Shown: positions 27,339 through 35,514 of the stretch, piece after piece
How the letters are laid out: the number at the start of each line of letters is the position of its first letter
Numbering within the stretch: the first letter of the stretch is position 1
Assembly: GCA_016720465.1 (NCBI GenBank)
Contig: JADKKO010000004.1
Span: 1,364,001-1,428,000 of the forward strand
Length of the DNA: 64,000 nucleotides
Direction: 5' to 3'
Source: Holophagaceae bacterium
Lineage (GTDB): Bacteria > Acidobacteriota > Holophagae > Holophagales > Holophagaceae
Position numbers and translations under genes: made by a program
The notes under the pieces: model-generated
Told to the model about the DNA's origin: nothing
Databases searched by the model: none
Seen by the model: the letters and a program-made list of their open reading frames with translations, nothing else

Positions 27339-30300
27339 GCCGGCTGCCAGCGCTGAACCTCGCGGATCCGGCCTTGGCCGCAGGACTGCCGGGCCGGTCC
27401 CTGGCGATCTCGGCCGGCGCCGGCAGCGGCAAGACCTTCACCCTTGTGGCACTGGTGCTGGGTTTCCTCGGCCGCGATGGCGCCCGGGCCTTCGAGGTCA
27501 TGGCCACCACCTTCGGCCGGGAGTCCGCCGCGGATCTGAAGGCGCGCATCCTGGGACCCCTCGATAAGCTTGCGCAGTGGGACTGGGACCGCTGGAATGA
27601 AGCCCTGGCAGGCCTTCGCACAGGCTGGGAGGCGTGGGACGCGGTGATGGCGGCTGCGCTTGCGCCCGGAGAAATCGCGCTGGCCGCGCGCCAGTGGTCC
27701 ACCGAAGGCCGGTGGCCGGACTGGGCTTCAACTCCTGAGAAAGCCCGCGCCCACTGGATCCGCACGCGGCGCGAGGCCGAAAGCCTGGAAGTCTCCACGG
27801 TCCATGGCGTGGCCCTGGACATCCTGCGCCGCGCCGGCCAGGCCGGTGCGGACCTCCTTACGGCTGATGATCCCCGGATGGTGGCGCTGCTCCGGCGCGC
27901 CGGGCGCGAAGTTCTGGAGCTTCCCGTCTCCCATCGAGACCACGGGGCCGCGCGGAAGCTCCTGGGATGGCTGGAGGGCGAGGAGGCCGGCGAGCCCCGC
28001 TGGCAGCGCATCAGCGAAGCCTTCGACGCCCATACGGATGCCCTCGGGACTTGGCGCGAGGACACGGACACCGGGGAGACCGCGGACGCTTTCTGGGCGG
28101 CGGCTGGCGAATGGGTGGAGGCCTACCGTCCCTTCGGCGAAACCCCGATCAGGGCCGCGAAGGTCACCAAAAAAGGGCAGCCCCACGGGAATTTCATCAG
28201 GCATGGATTGAAAAAAATGGCCCCGGCTCCGCCGGCGGATGCACCGCGGCTTGGATGGCTGCGATTCGCAGAGTCGCTGGCAGCAAGTTTTCCGAAGGAT
28301 GATGGCGAATTTCCAGCCCAGTACCTGTCGGAGGAATTCCTGGAGGCGATGGCCCCCTTGGGCGGAGCGTTGCCGGATCTGCTCGAACATTGGCTGAGCC
28401 TCCTGCTGGAGCAGGTGTTCCGCCGCTTCCTCGCCCTGAAGGAGGACCGGCGATGGTTGAGCTACGGGGATCTGGTCCGCCGGGCCCACGCGCATCTGCG
28501 GGCGGTTCCGCCCGGACGCCATCCCAGGCTCCTGCTGGTGGATGAATTCCAGGACATCAATCCCGTGCAAGAGGTCTTCCTGGACGCCTTGGACGCAGAG
28601 GCCACCGTGGTGGTGGGCGATCCCAAGCAGGCCATCTACGGATTTCGCGGCGGTGTCGCTGAACTGCTGAAGCAGCGCATCGGCAAGGCTGCGGCCCATG
28701 GACTGGCCTTCCGCCTGCCGCGCAACCATCGCTCCACGGCGCCGGTGGTGAAGGTGGCCAACACCTTTGCGCAGGACATCGTGCCCCTGCTGGATGCTGG
28801 CGCCGCGGACCCGGACGGCGTGCAGGACGACACCGGAACCGCGCGCGGCGAGGCGATGGTGGCGCTGGCGAGGGTGGATTCCGAGCATCCCAAGGCCGCG
28901 GATCTCCCCGCCGCGGCGGCCTGGATCGCGGCCCTCGCCGGCGAAACGGGATGGCAGGGCCTCGGCATGAAGGAACTGGCCTGTGCCGGCCCGCGCAGGA
29001 GGGCGCTGCTGCTGCCGGGGCGGAACGGCCTGCCGGCCCTCCGGCGCGCGCTCCAGCGGCGGGGCGTGGAACCGCTGGTGCAGACCCGCGACGGATTCTG
29101 GGAGAGCCCCGGGGTACGGCTGGTGATGGCCCTGTTGGAATGCCTCGCGCATCCGGAGCGCCCTCTGCCGCTCTTCGCCGTGCTGCGAAGTCCTTGGATT
29201 GGCGCCACGGACCGGGAACTGCTGGAACAGGCGGAGCGGTTGCGGGGCGGGCTGCGGGATTCCAGCGCGGCGGCCCTGTCTCCGCCTCAGATGGATGGCA
29301 TCCGGTGGCTTCAGGGTCTGCGGGGATTGTCCGCGCAGCGCGTGGCTGCCGAAGGCCTGGCGCGTACGGGCTTGCTGGAGTCCATCGCTTCGACGGAAGT
29401 GCATGGACGCCTGGAGCCCGAACGGGCGCGCCGCAATCTGGATCAATTCCTGGGCCTGCTCCCCTCCCTTCCGTCGGATGTCTCCTCGGCCTTCTCGGAA
29501 CTGGACCGCCTGCGGGCGCGGCCCCGGGGTGACGCCCCCGCGGAGGGCGCCGCCGCGAACCTGCTCATCCAGACGGTCCATGCCTCCAAGGGCCTCGAAT
29601 ACGAAGATGTGCTCTTGCCGATGCTGAATTACTCCGTGAAGGGGATTCGCAAAGGGGAAGTCGGAAGGGGTGCCCGGCAGCACCTCCTGCTCGGTTGGAA
29701 GCTCGGGAAGCTCCAGGCCTCCGGCTACCGGCGGCTCAAGCAGGAGGAGGACGCCCGGGTGCGGCGCGAAGGGCTGAACCTCATGTACGTGGCCTTGACG
29801 AGGGCCCGGCACCGGATGGTGCTGTTGCAGCAATGGAGCTGGGATCCGGCGGCTGGCGCGTTCCAGGCGCCGCCCCCGGCATCGAAGCGCAAAGAGGAAA
29901 AGAAGGCATCCAACTGGCAGCACATCGCGTCCGAATTCGCGGCGCGCCTGCCGGACCTCCCGTGCTTCGATGCGCCTCCCGCGCAGCATGGTTCGGCTGC
30001 TTCCGAGCCCCGGGCGCCCCGCCAGGCGCCCGGCCATACCAGGCCTCCATCGATTTCCGGAATTCTGGTCCCGTCCGGGGATTCCCCGGAGCGATCGGAC
30101 CGCAAACGCCAGGGCACCGCGCTCCATGGCCTATTGCGCGACGTCCTCGTGCGGCATGCGATTGATCCTGAAGCCGCCGAAGCCCACCTGCGGGCGAATC
30201 CGGCGGTGGCCCGCTGGCCCCAGGCCGCGGACCAGGTCCGGAGGTTTTTAGCGGCGCTCCAGATCCAGGGCTGGGAACGGTTCCCGCGCCGCACGGAATT

Positions 30301-30553
30301 TCCGCTGCCGGATGCGCGCGGTCCGGGCCGCACAGGCTTCGCGGACTTGGTGATCTGGGAGCCCGACCGCGCGGACCCTGACCGCATCCATCTGGTGGAC
30401 TTCAAACTCGCGGAGGGTTTCGGGGAATTTGAGCTGGAAGCCTACCGGGTCCAGCTTGGCGGTTACCGCCAGGCCTTGGCGCGCCTGCATCCGGGCATCG
30501 AGGTCCGCGCCTGGCTCTACGCCATCGAAGGCGGGCGGTTCATGGAAGCCTGA
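27335..30553 (+). CDS. addA: AddA-like UvrD-family helicase/nuclease
   Basis: A 1,072-residue SF1A DNA helicase fused to a nuclease. Walker A is SAGAGSGKTFTL with Lys33. The Walker B box is LLLVDEFQDINPVQ; further helicase motifs are VVVGDPKQAIYGFRGG, RLPRNHRST, VHASKGLEYEDVLLP and MYVALTRARHRMVLL. The C-terminal part has GTALHGLL, a FADLVIWEP strand, LVDFKLAEGF and VQLGGYRQAL, so the second nuclease domain also looks intact. With the overlapping addB gene upstream it forms an AddAB pair for end resection at double-strand breaks. No RecD-like gene is nearby. Confidence 0.88.
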   Translation: MSRLPALNLADPALAAGLPGRSLAISAGAGSGKTFTLVALVLGFLGRDGARAFEVMATTFGRESAADLKARILGPLDKLAQWDWDRWNEALAGLRTGWEAWDAVMAAALAPGEIALAARQWSTEGRWPDWASTPEKARAHWIRTRREAESLEVSTVHGVALDILRRAGQAGADLLTADDPRMVALLRRAGREVLELPVSHRDHGAARKLLGWLEGEEAGEPRWQRISEAFDAHTDALGTWREDTDTGETADAFWAAAGEWVEAYRPFGETPIRAAKVTKKGQPHGNFIRHGLKKMAPAPPADAPRLGWLRFAESLAASFPKDDGEFPAQYLSEEFLEAMAPLGGALPDLLEHWLSLLLEQVFRRFLALKEDRRWLSYGDLVRRAHAHLRAVPPGRHPRLLLVDEFQDINPVQEVFLDALDAEATVVVGDPKQAIYGFRGGVAELLKQRIGKAAAHGLAFRLPRNHRSTAPVVKVANTFAQDIVPLLDAGAADPDGVQDDTGTARGEAMVALARVDSEHPKAADLPAAAAWIAALAGETGWQGLGMKELACAGPRRRALLLPGRNGLPALRRALQRRGVEPLVQTRDGFWESPGVRLVMALLECLAHPERPLPLFAVLRSPWIGATDRELLEQAERLRGGLRDSSAAALSPPQMDGIRWLQGLRGLSAQRVAAEGLARTGLLESIASTEVHGRLEPERARRNLDQFLGLLPSLPSDVSSAFSELDRLRARPRGDAPAEGAAANLLIQTVHASKGLEYEDVLLPMLNYSVKGIRKGEVGRGARQHLLLGWKLGKLQASGYRRLKQEEDARVRREGLNLMYVALTRARHRMVLLQQWSWDPAAGAFQAPPPASKRKEEKKASNWQHIASEFAARLPDLPCFDAPPAQHGSAASEPRAPRQAPGHTRPPSISGILVPSGDSPERSDRKRQGTALHGLLRDVLVRHAIDPEAAEAHLRANPAVARWPQAADQVRRFLAALQIQGWERFPRRTEFPLPDARGPGRTGFADLVIWEPDRADPDRIHLVDFKLAEGFGEFELEAYRVQLGGYRQALARLHPGIEVRAWLYAIEGGRFMEA

Positions 30554-30573
30554 GCCTTGGCTCCCGGCGGAAA

Positions 30574-31185
30574 TCAGTCCTTCGCCGGTTCCGTGGGGCG
30601 CCTCCGGCAGCCGTGCACATCGTCGAACAGGGCCTGGATGCGGGGGAGATCCTCTTCCAGGTTCCCGCTCGGATGGAATAACGGCATCAGCCGGACCGCA
30701 TGCTCCCGGAAGTCGAAACCCACGGGCAGGATCGGCACGCCGGCTTTGGTCGCAATCTGGTAGAAGCCGGATTTCCATTGGCTCACGCCCTTGCGGGTGC
30801 CCTCCGGCGCCAGGGCGAGCATGAGCGCCGGAGCCGTTTCGAAGGCCTTCACGCATTCTCCAACCACCCCATGGCTGGCACTGCGGTCCACGGGGATGCC
30901 GCCCATCCAGCGCAGGAATTTCGTGAACGGGGGCCTGAAGATGGAATGCTTGCCAAGCCAGGAAACCCGCAGCTCGACGGCGAAGACCACCGCGACGCCC
31001 AACGTGAAATCCCAGTTGGAGGTATGGGGCGCCACGATGACGACGTACTTGAGGTCGGCGGGGAAACGGCCTTCGATCCGCCAACCGGACAAGCGCAGGT
31101 ACGTCCGCCCGATGGCCCTCCACAACCAGCCCCTGGGCTGCCGGAAGACCGCCGGGGTGATCTGGTTGTCCGGAAGTTGCCGCAA
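30574..31185 (-). CDS. Lysophospholipid acyltransferase (PlsC family)
   Basis: A 203-residue protein with the two acyltransferase signatures: HTSNWD (HX4D, His54-Asp59) and APEGTRKG, about 75 residues apart. GGIPVDRSASHG supplies the third motif. Family members transfer acyl chains to lysophosphatidate at the inner membrane face. This short form lacks an obvious N-terminal membrane helix and resembles the 1-acyl-glycerol-3-phosphate acyltransferase-like proteins of about 200 residues whose exact acceptor is often unknown. It converges on addA with 20 bp between stops and lies downstream of the radical SAM gene on the same strand. Confidence 0.8.
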   Translation of the reverse strand: MRQLPDNQITPAVFRQPRGWLWRAIGRTYLRLSGWRIEGRFPADLKYVVIVAPHTSNWDFTLGVAVVFAVELRVSWLGKHSIFRPPFTKFLRWMGGIPVDRSASHGVVGECVKAFETAPALMLALAPEGTRKGVSQWKSGFYQIATKAGVPILPVGFDFREHAVRLMPLFHPSGNLEEDLPRIQALFDDVHGCRRRPTEPAKD

Positions 31186-31297
31186 GTGTTTCCTCGTGAG
31201 AGAGGTCCAGTCTGGCGCGCCGCCATTCCGGGTGGGTCGTGTTCCTGGAGGCTCGCCATCTGGCGGTGGAGGTTGGAGCGCTCCATGGTGAGCGCCA

Positions 31298-32773
31298 TCA
31301 GGGTTGCATTTGCGGCGATCCGTGGTGGGGAGGCATGGTCGGCATCTTGGTGCCGAGATGGCTGAAGTGGCGGCCGTAGGCGCTCATCATCTCCTTGCAG
31401 GCGCTGAGGAGGTAGCGGCGTTTGAACCCGTCGGGGAGGGCCCGGATTTCCGGGATCTTTTTCGAGTAGAAATCCATGTAGCACTTCCCGAGGGCGATGC
31501 TGACCTCCTCGAGGGTCATGGCGTAGGGCTCGATGATGGGCGTGGCCAGGTTGTACTTCGAATAGTCATGGACGCGCACCCGGTGCTTCATCTCCTCGTA
31601 AAGGGGGGTGAAGGGCATCGGCGTGAGCACCGGGAACACCGCGATGTCGGGGCTCATGCGGAGCGCCACTTCGATGGTCCTGTCGATGGACTCCCAGGTC
31701 TCCGATGGATGCCCGATCATGAACGAGGCTTCGGTCACCATGCCATGCTCCTGGGCCAGGCGGATCGCGCGCGCGTTCAGGCTGGTGTTGGTGCCCTTGT
31801 TGAGCATGTCCAGCATCTCGTCGGTGCTGCCCTCGGCGCCCAGGTACATGTGGACCACCCCGGCCTTGCGGTATTTGGGCAGGATGTCTTCGTCCCGGAC
31901 GATATCCTCGACGCGGGTCTCCATCAGCAGCCGCACCCCAAGATCCGCCTCGATGAAGAGATCGAGAAGCCGCTCCCAGCGGTCGCGGTCATGGGTGGGG
32001 TAGGGATCGATCAAGGTGATGGATTCGACCTGGTGCCGGTCCACGAGCAGCCGCACCTCCTCCATGACATCTTCCGGCGTCCGGGCCCGCCAATCGCCCC
32101 GCCAAAAAGCCCGGTGGCTGCAGAAGGAACACCCCATCATGCAGCCCCGGGATGTGAGGATGGAGGCCATGCGCCCCGGGGGGTCGATCCGGTAGCGGTA
32201 GGCCGGCCAATCAAGCAGGTGCCAGGCCGGTTTGATCGTGTCCAGGTCGGCGATATGCGGGCGGATCTCGGTGGCGATGACCTCATCGTCCCTGAGGAAG
32301 GCGATTCCGCGGACTCCATCGAGCGGCTCTCCTGGCAGCGCCGCCAGCAATTCCGGCAAGGTGGCTTCCGCTTCGCCGCGGAGCACGATGTCCACGGCGC
32401 CGGACGGGTCCCTCAGAAGCTCGTGGTATTTGAATGTGGGGAAGGGACCACCGAGGAGCGTGGTGATGGTTGGGTCGATCGCCTTGGCCGATCCCAGGCA
32501 CTTCAGAGCCGCTGGCACCACAGCGGTGCTGATGGCGCCTGTGACGGGCAGGTAGTCGTAGGCCACCACGATGTCCGGAAGGTACCGTTCGATTTCCGCG
32601 CGGACGGTCTCGAAAGTGGCCCCTTCGGTATTCATGGCATCGTAGATCCGCGCCTCGTGGCCGGCCCGTTCGGCGGCTCCGGCCAGGTAGGCGATCTGGA
32701 GCGGAGGCCAGGTGCCGATGGCATCCACGCCCCAGCTCGTGTAAGGCGGCACCACGAAAAGAACCTTGCTCAT
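31298..32773 (-). CDS. B12-binding domain radical SAM protein (BchE/P-methylase-like class)
   Basis: A 491-residue cytosolic protein. The N-terminal ~150 residues (KVLFVVPPYTSWGVDAIG..., VVAYDYLPVTGA, TLLGGPFPTF, GEAEATLPELL) match the cobalamin-binding Rossmann domain of this class, which lacks the DxHxxG lower ligand motif. The radical SAM cluster is CMMGCSFC (Cys211, 215, 218). GAEGSTDEMLDMLNKGT and SFMIGHPSETWESIDRT are typical later strands. Relatives include Mg-protoporphyrin cyclase and hopanoid or lipid-modifying methylases; the substrate cannot be inferred. It lies 100 bp downstream of the cytochrome assembly operon, with a CRP/FNR-like palindrome in between. Confidence 0.85.
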   Translation of the reverse strand: MSKVLFVVPPYTSWGVDAIGTWPPLQIAYLAGAAERAGHEARIYDAMNTEGATFETVRAEIERYLPDIVVAYDYLPVTGAISTAVVPAALKCLGSAKAIDPTITTLLGGPFPTFKYHELLRDPSGAVDIVLRGEAEATLPELLAALPGEPLDGVRGIAFLRDDEVIATEIRPHIADLDTIKPAWHLLDWPAYRYRIDPPGRMASILTSRGCMMGCSFCSHRAFWRGDWRARTPEDVMEEVRLLVDRHQVESITLIDPYPTHDRDRWERLLDLFIEADLGVRLLMETRVEDIVRDEDILPKYRKAGVVHMYLGAEGSTDEMLDMLNKGTNTSLNARAIRLAQEHGMVTEASFMIGHPSETWESIDRTIEVALRMSPDIAVFPVLTPMPFTPLYEEMKHRVRVHDYSKYNLATPIIEPYAMTLEEVSIALGKCYMDFYSKKIPEIRALPDGFKRRYLLSACKEMMSAYGRHFSHLGTKMPTMPPHHGSPQMQP

Positions 32774-32816
32774 GGCATCAACCTCATCAACGCTGTGGGA
32801 CCCATTCTAGCTTTAG

Positions 32817-32834
32817 TTGTGACAAAAGGCACAA
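32817..32834 (-). promoter_or_regulatory. CRP/FNR-like palindrome upstream of the radical SAM gene
   Basis: On the minus strand TTGTGCCTTTTGTCACAA matches TGTGA-N6-TCACA in nine of ten core positions and is nearly symmetric. It is centred about 52 bp before the radical SAM start codon. This suggests that gene has its own regulated promoter rather than only reading through from ccsA. No regulator of this family is encoded in the window. Confidence 0.4.
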
Positions 32835-32873
32835 TCCTCCGTCTCCCCCAACGCAGCCTCTCCGAGCTTCCGC

Positions 32874-33701
32874 TCATTGGAAGTAGGCCGCATGCATGGA
32901 GGGGATCAGGAACGGGAAGATGAAGACGGTCAGGATCGACACGGTGAAACAGGCGACCGTGATCCACGCGGTGGCCCTGGGGCCGAGGCGGTAGAACACC
33001 CTCAGGTGGAGCAGGCTCCCGTAGCAGAGCCAGGTCACCAGGGACCAGGTCTCGATGGGATCCCAGCCCCAATAGCGGCCCCAGGATTGGTTGGCCCAAA
33101 TGGCCCCCATCACGATGGTGGTGGACCAGAAGACGAAGCCGAACCCCACGTACCGGACGGTGTAGGCATCGAGCACCTCGGCGGCCGGGAACCGATCCAG
33201 CCAGCGGCTGGCTGCGCCTTTCAGCTTCCGGAGCAGGATCACGGCGGACGCGAAGGAAAGCAGGAACGCCCCCACCGCCAGCTTGTTGAAGAGCACATGG
33301 AACACCAGCCAGATGGATCGGAGCGTCGGCGGCAGGCTGCGTGCTTCGGGGCTGGTCAGCAGCCCCAGGCCGACCATGAGGATCGCGCCCGGAAGGGCCA
33401 CCAGGGCCAGCCCGGCCCAGGATGGGCGGCGCCAGATGGCGATCAGCAGCATGGCGACGGCGATCCAGGCATTGGAAGAGAGCACCTCGTACTTCAGCAT
33501 GTAAGGTCCATGGCCAACCTCCACCCAGCGCGCTATGAGCGCGGCCGAATGGGGCGCCAGGCCGGCCACAGCGAGCCACCATCCCCAGCGGGTCCGCCGG
33601 GGATGGTCCCAAAGCAGCGCATGGGCGCAAAAGACGGTGGCCAGGATGTAGAGGCCAACCGCTGACCAGTGGAGGATGGATTGGAACAGGAATGGATTCA
33701 T
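32874..33701 (-). CDS. ccsA: System II cytochrome c assembly protein CcsA/CcsB, inner-membrane heme handler
   Basis: A 275-residue polytopic membrane protein with about eight hydrophobic segments. The heme-handling WWD signature is present as WGRYWGWDPIETWSLVTWL near residue 205, with conserved histidines in loops before and after it (FHVLFNKLAVG; PSMHAAYF near the C-terminus). In System II, CcsA and ResB form the synthetase that exports heme and attaches it to CXXCH motifs in the periplasm. The start overlaps the preceding lipoprotein stop by four bases. It is the last member of a chain that begins with an NHL protein and a 13-heme cytochrome. Confidence 0.92.
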   Translation of the reverse strand: MNPFLFQSILHWSAVGLYILATVFCAHALLWDHPRRTRWGWWLAVAGLAPHSAALIARWVEVGHGPYMLKYEVLSSNAWIAVAMLLIAIWRRPSWAGLALVALPGAILMVGLGLLTSPEARSLPPTLRSIWLVFHVLFNKLAVGAFLLSFASAVILLRKLKGAASRWLDRFPAAEVLDAYTVRYVGFGFVFWSTTIVMGAIWANQSWGRYWGWDPIETWSLVTWLCYGSLLHLRVFYRLGPRATAWITVACFTVSILTVFIFPFLIPSMHAAYFQ

Positions 33702-34237
33702 GGTTTCTTTCCTTCGGCCGGGGGAGGTGGCGCCATGGCGTGCGCATCCCGCGCATCCATGGACCAGGGCGTTTCTTTCCGGCCGACCTGGGGCGGCGAC
33801 GTGAAGCGGGTTTCCTCCACCAGCCAGGCCCCCTCGTGTTTCCTGAAGTGGTAGAGCATCTCATACCGGTCCACCGAGGCTTCGCCCACCTGCTGCTGGG
33901 TGCCCGACTTCAGATCCCGGTACCTCCAGGTCTCCCTGGTGCGGATGGTGAGGACCTCCTTGGCCTGGTCCACGCCGACCAGCTCCAGCGATTCCAGGTT
34001 GGCGTCGAGCGTCAAGCCCATGTCCATACGGACGCCGATGAGCCCAGTCAGGCGCCTGCCATCGGGAGCATCCGGACCCACCACGGAATCGATGATTTTG
34101 ATGTCACCCTTCCGATAGGCTTCGCACACCACGGAGTTGTATCGGATCACCAGAGCCTTGGCTTCGCGCGTGGAAACCTGGGAACAGGCCAGTGCTACTG
34201 AGAGCAGGGCGATGGGGAAAAGGCGTCGGGCGGTCAT
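33698..34237 (-). CDS. Small lipoprotein-like protein inserted between resB and ccsA
   Basis: A 179-residue protein starting MTARRLFPIALLSVALACSQ; the cysteine after VALA fits an imperfect lipobox, so lipidation at Cys18 is likely. The mature part is a single domain of about 120 residues with an alternating pattern (VIRYNSVVCEAYRKGD, TIRTRETWRYRDL, DRYEMLYHFRKHEGAWLVEET) that looks like an NTF2-like or similar small alpha/beta fold, followed by a proline-rich tail. There is no heme motif. It overlaps resB upstream and ccsA downstream by four bases each, so its amount is tied to the synthetase subunits. It may be an accessory of heme attachment; this is inference from position only. Confidence 0.65.
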   Translation of the reverse strand: MTARRLFPIALLSVALACSQVSTREAKALVIRYNSVVCEAYRKGDIKIIDSVVGPDAPDGRRLTGLIGVRMDMGLTLDANLESLELVGVDQAKEVLTIRTRETWRYRDLKSGTQQQVGEASVDRYEMLYHFRKHEGAWLVEETRFTSPPQVGRKETPWSMDARDAHAMAPPPPAEGKKP

Positions 34238-35514
34238 GGCTGTCCTCCATGGCGCCGCACCAGGCGCTCGAAGCGGTCCTGGAAAAGTGGTGGGAACCGA
34301 TGGGGGCGCATGGCCACCACCACCCGCTCCTGGCCATCCTCGGGAGCCACCGACACCAGTTCGTCCACTTTCACCACCCCATAGGTGAGAGTGGCGCCCG
34401 CCAAGGCCAGGGCGAAGCCCACATATAGCAATTGCAGGGCCGGGTCGTAGTTGCCGTGGAGCCGTGCCCAGGCAGGCAGGCCGTGCAGCCGCAATAGGCC
34501 ACCACCGGTGATGGCTAGGGTTTCCCCGGGTTTGAGCACCACCTCCATCAAGGTGGATCCCCCGTCCAGCACGCGAACCTCGATCGAGTCTGGCCGCTGG
34601 CCTCCGGTAGGCATCACTGCCCGGAGACGGGCCTTCAGGTTCCGCGGGCCTTGGACATAGGTTCCGTACGCTTGGGATTCCTTTTGTTCCATGAGGGCGG
34701 CTGTCCGGATTGGTGTCGCACCTGGGATTTCCCATTCCACCAGTGCGGCTGGCCCGCGCTTGGCGTCCATGTAGAGACGGCCATGGCGCATCCGCAATTC
34801 CTGATTCACGGCCATCTCGCGCACTTGAGTGCCCTCAGGCCCATGGAAGGCCAGGCTCAGGCCGAGACCCTTCACTTCGCCGGAAGGATAGTGGTCTTCG
34901 TAGACTGCTTTCAAGGTCAGGGGGTCGTACAGGCGGAAGGGCTTTCCCAGCAGCCCGGGCCATTGGGCGCCCCAGGCCTCCACGGTGGCCGGCAAGGTCT
35001 CGCCTTCATAGAGGTCCACCACCGCCTCCGTGCCGAACATGGCCCGCAGGCCGCCAGCGAAAATCACACAGAGCAGACCGGTGTGGAACAGGGGCGATCC
35101 CGCCAGGCCCAGGCGGCCCCGTGAGCGGATGGCCACAGATTTAGAAGCCCCTTGAGCGGGCCGTGTGAATTCGCGGCGGAAGGGCGCGTTCCGGAAGTGG
35201 GCCTCGGTGGGAACTAGATTCCATTGGGCGCGCAGGCGGCGGATCTGCTCCACCACCACGATGGACAAGGACACGGTGGCCAAACCCAGTGCGGCCAGGA
35301 AGGCCGGGCTGGTGAAAACGTGGTCCAAGGTGAGCCTGTCCACCAGGGCCGTGACGAAGGCGCCGTGATCCCGGAGATGGGCTAGTTCCGCGGCAGTGGC
35401 CACACCCCGCTGGGGCAGGGCAGCGCCCAGGCCGCCGAGTAGCGCGATGAAGAGGATCTCCCCGATGATGGTCGCCGGGGCGCGGAAGAAGCGTTTCAGG
35501 TGGGAGGTTACCAA
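34234..35514 (-). CDS. resB: System II cytochrome c assembly protein ResB
   Basis: The best start is a TTG at 35514 that overlaps the 3' end of the cytochrome gene by seven bases and gives a cytosolic N-terminus followed by a first membrane helix (TIIGEILFIALLGGLGAALP). The protein has 426 residues. A second hydrophobic segment lies near residue 65 (FLAALGLATVSLSIVVV), a third near 145 (LFHTGLLCVIFAGGLRAMFG), then a large beta-rich periplasmic domain and a final helix (LLYVGFALALAGATLTYGVV). This is the ResB/Ccs1 topology. With CcsA it ligates heme to apocytochromes. Co-translation with a 13-heme cytochrome suggests a dedicated synthetase. Confidence 0.88.
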   Translation of the reverse strand: MVTSHLKRFFRAPATIIGEILFIALLGGLGAALPQRGVATAAELAHLRDHGAFVTALVDRLTLDHVFTSPAFLAALGLATVSLSIVVVEQIRRLRAQWNLVPTEAHFRNAPFRREFTRPAQGASKSVAIRSRGRLGLAGSPLFHTGLLCVIFAGGLRAMFGTEAVVDLYEGETLPATVEAWGAQWPGLLGKPFRLYDPLTLKAVYEDHYPSGEVKGLGLSLAFHGPEGTQVREMAVNQELRMRHGRLYMDAKRGPAALVEWEIPGATPIRTAALMEQKESQAYGTYVQGPRNLKARLRAVMPTGGQRPDSIEVRVLDGGSTLMEVVLKPGETLAITGGGLLRLHGLPAWARLHGNYDPALQLLYVGFALALAGATLTYGVVKVDELVSVAPEDGQERVVVAMRPHRFPPLFQDRFERLVRRHGGQP

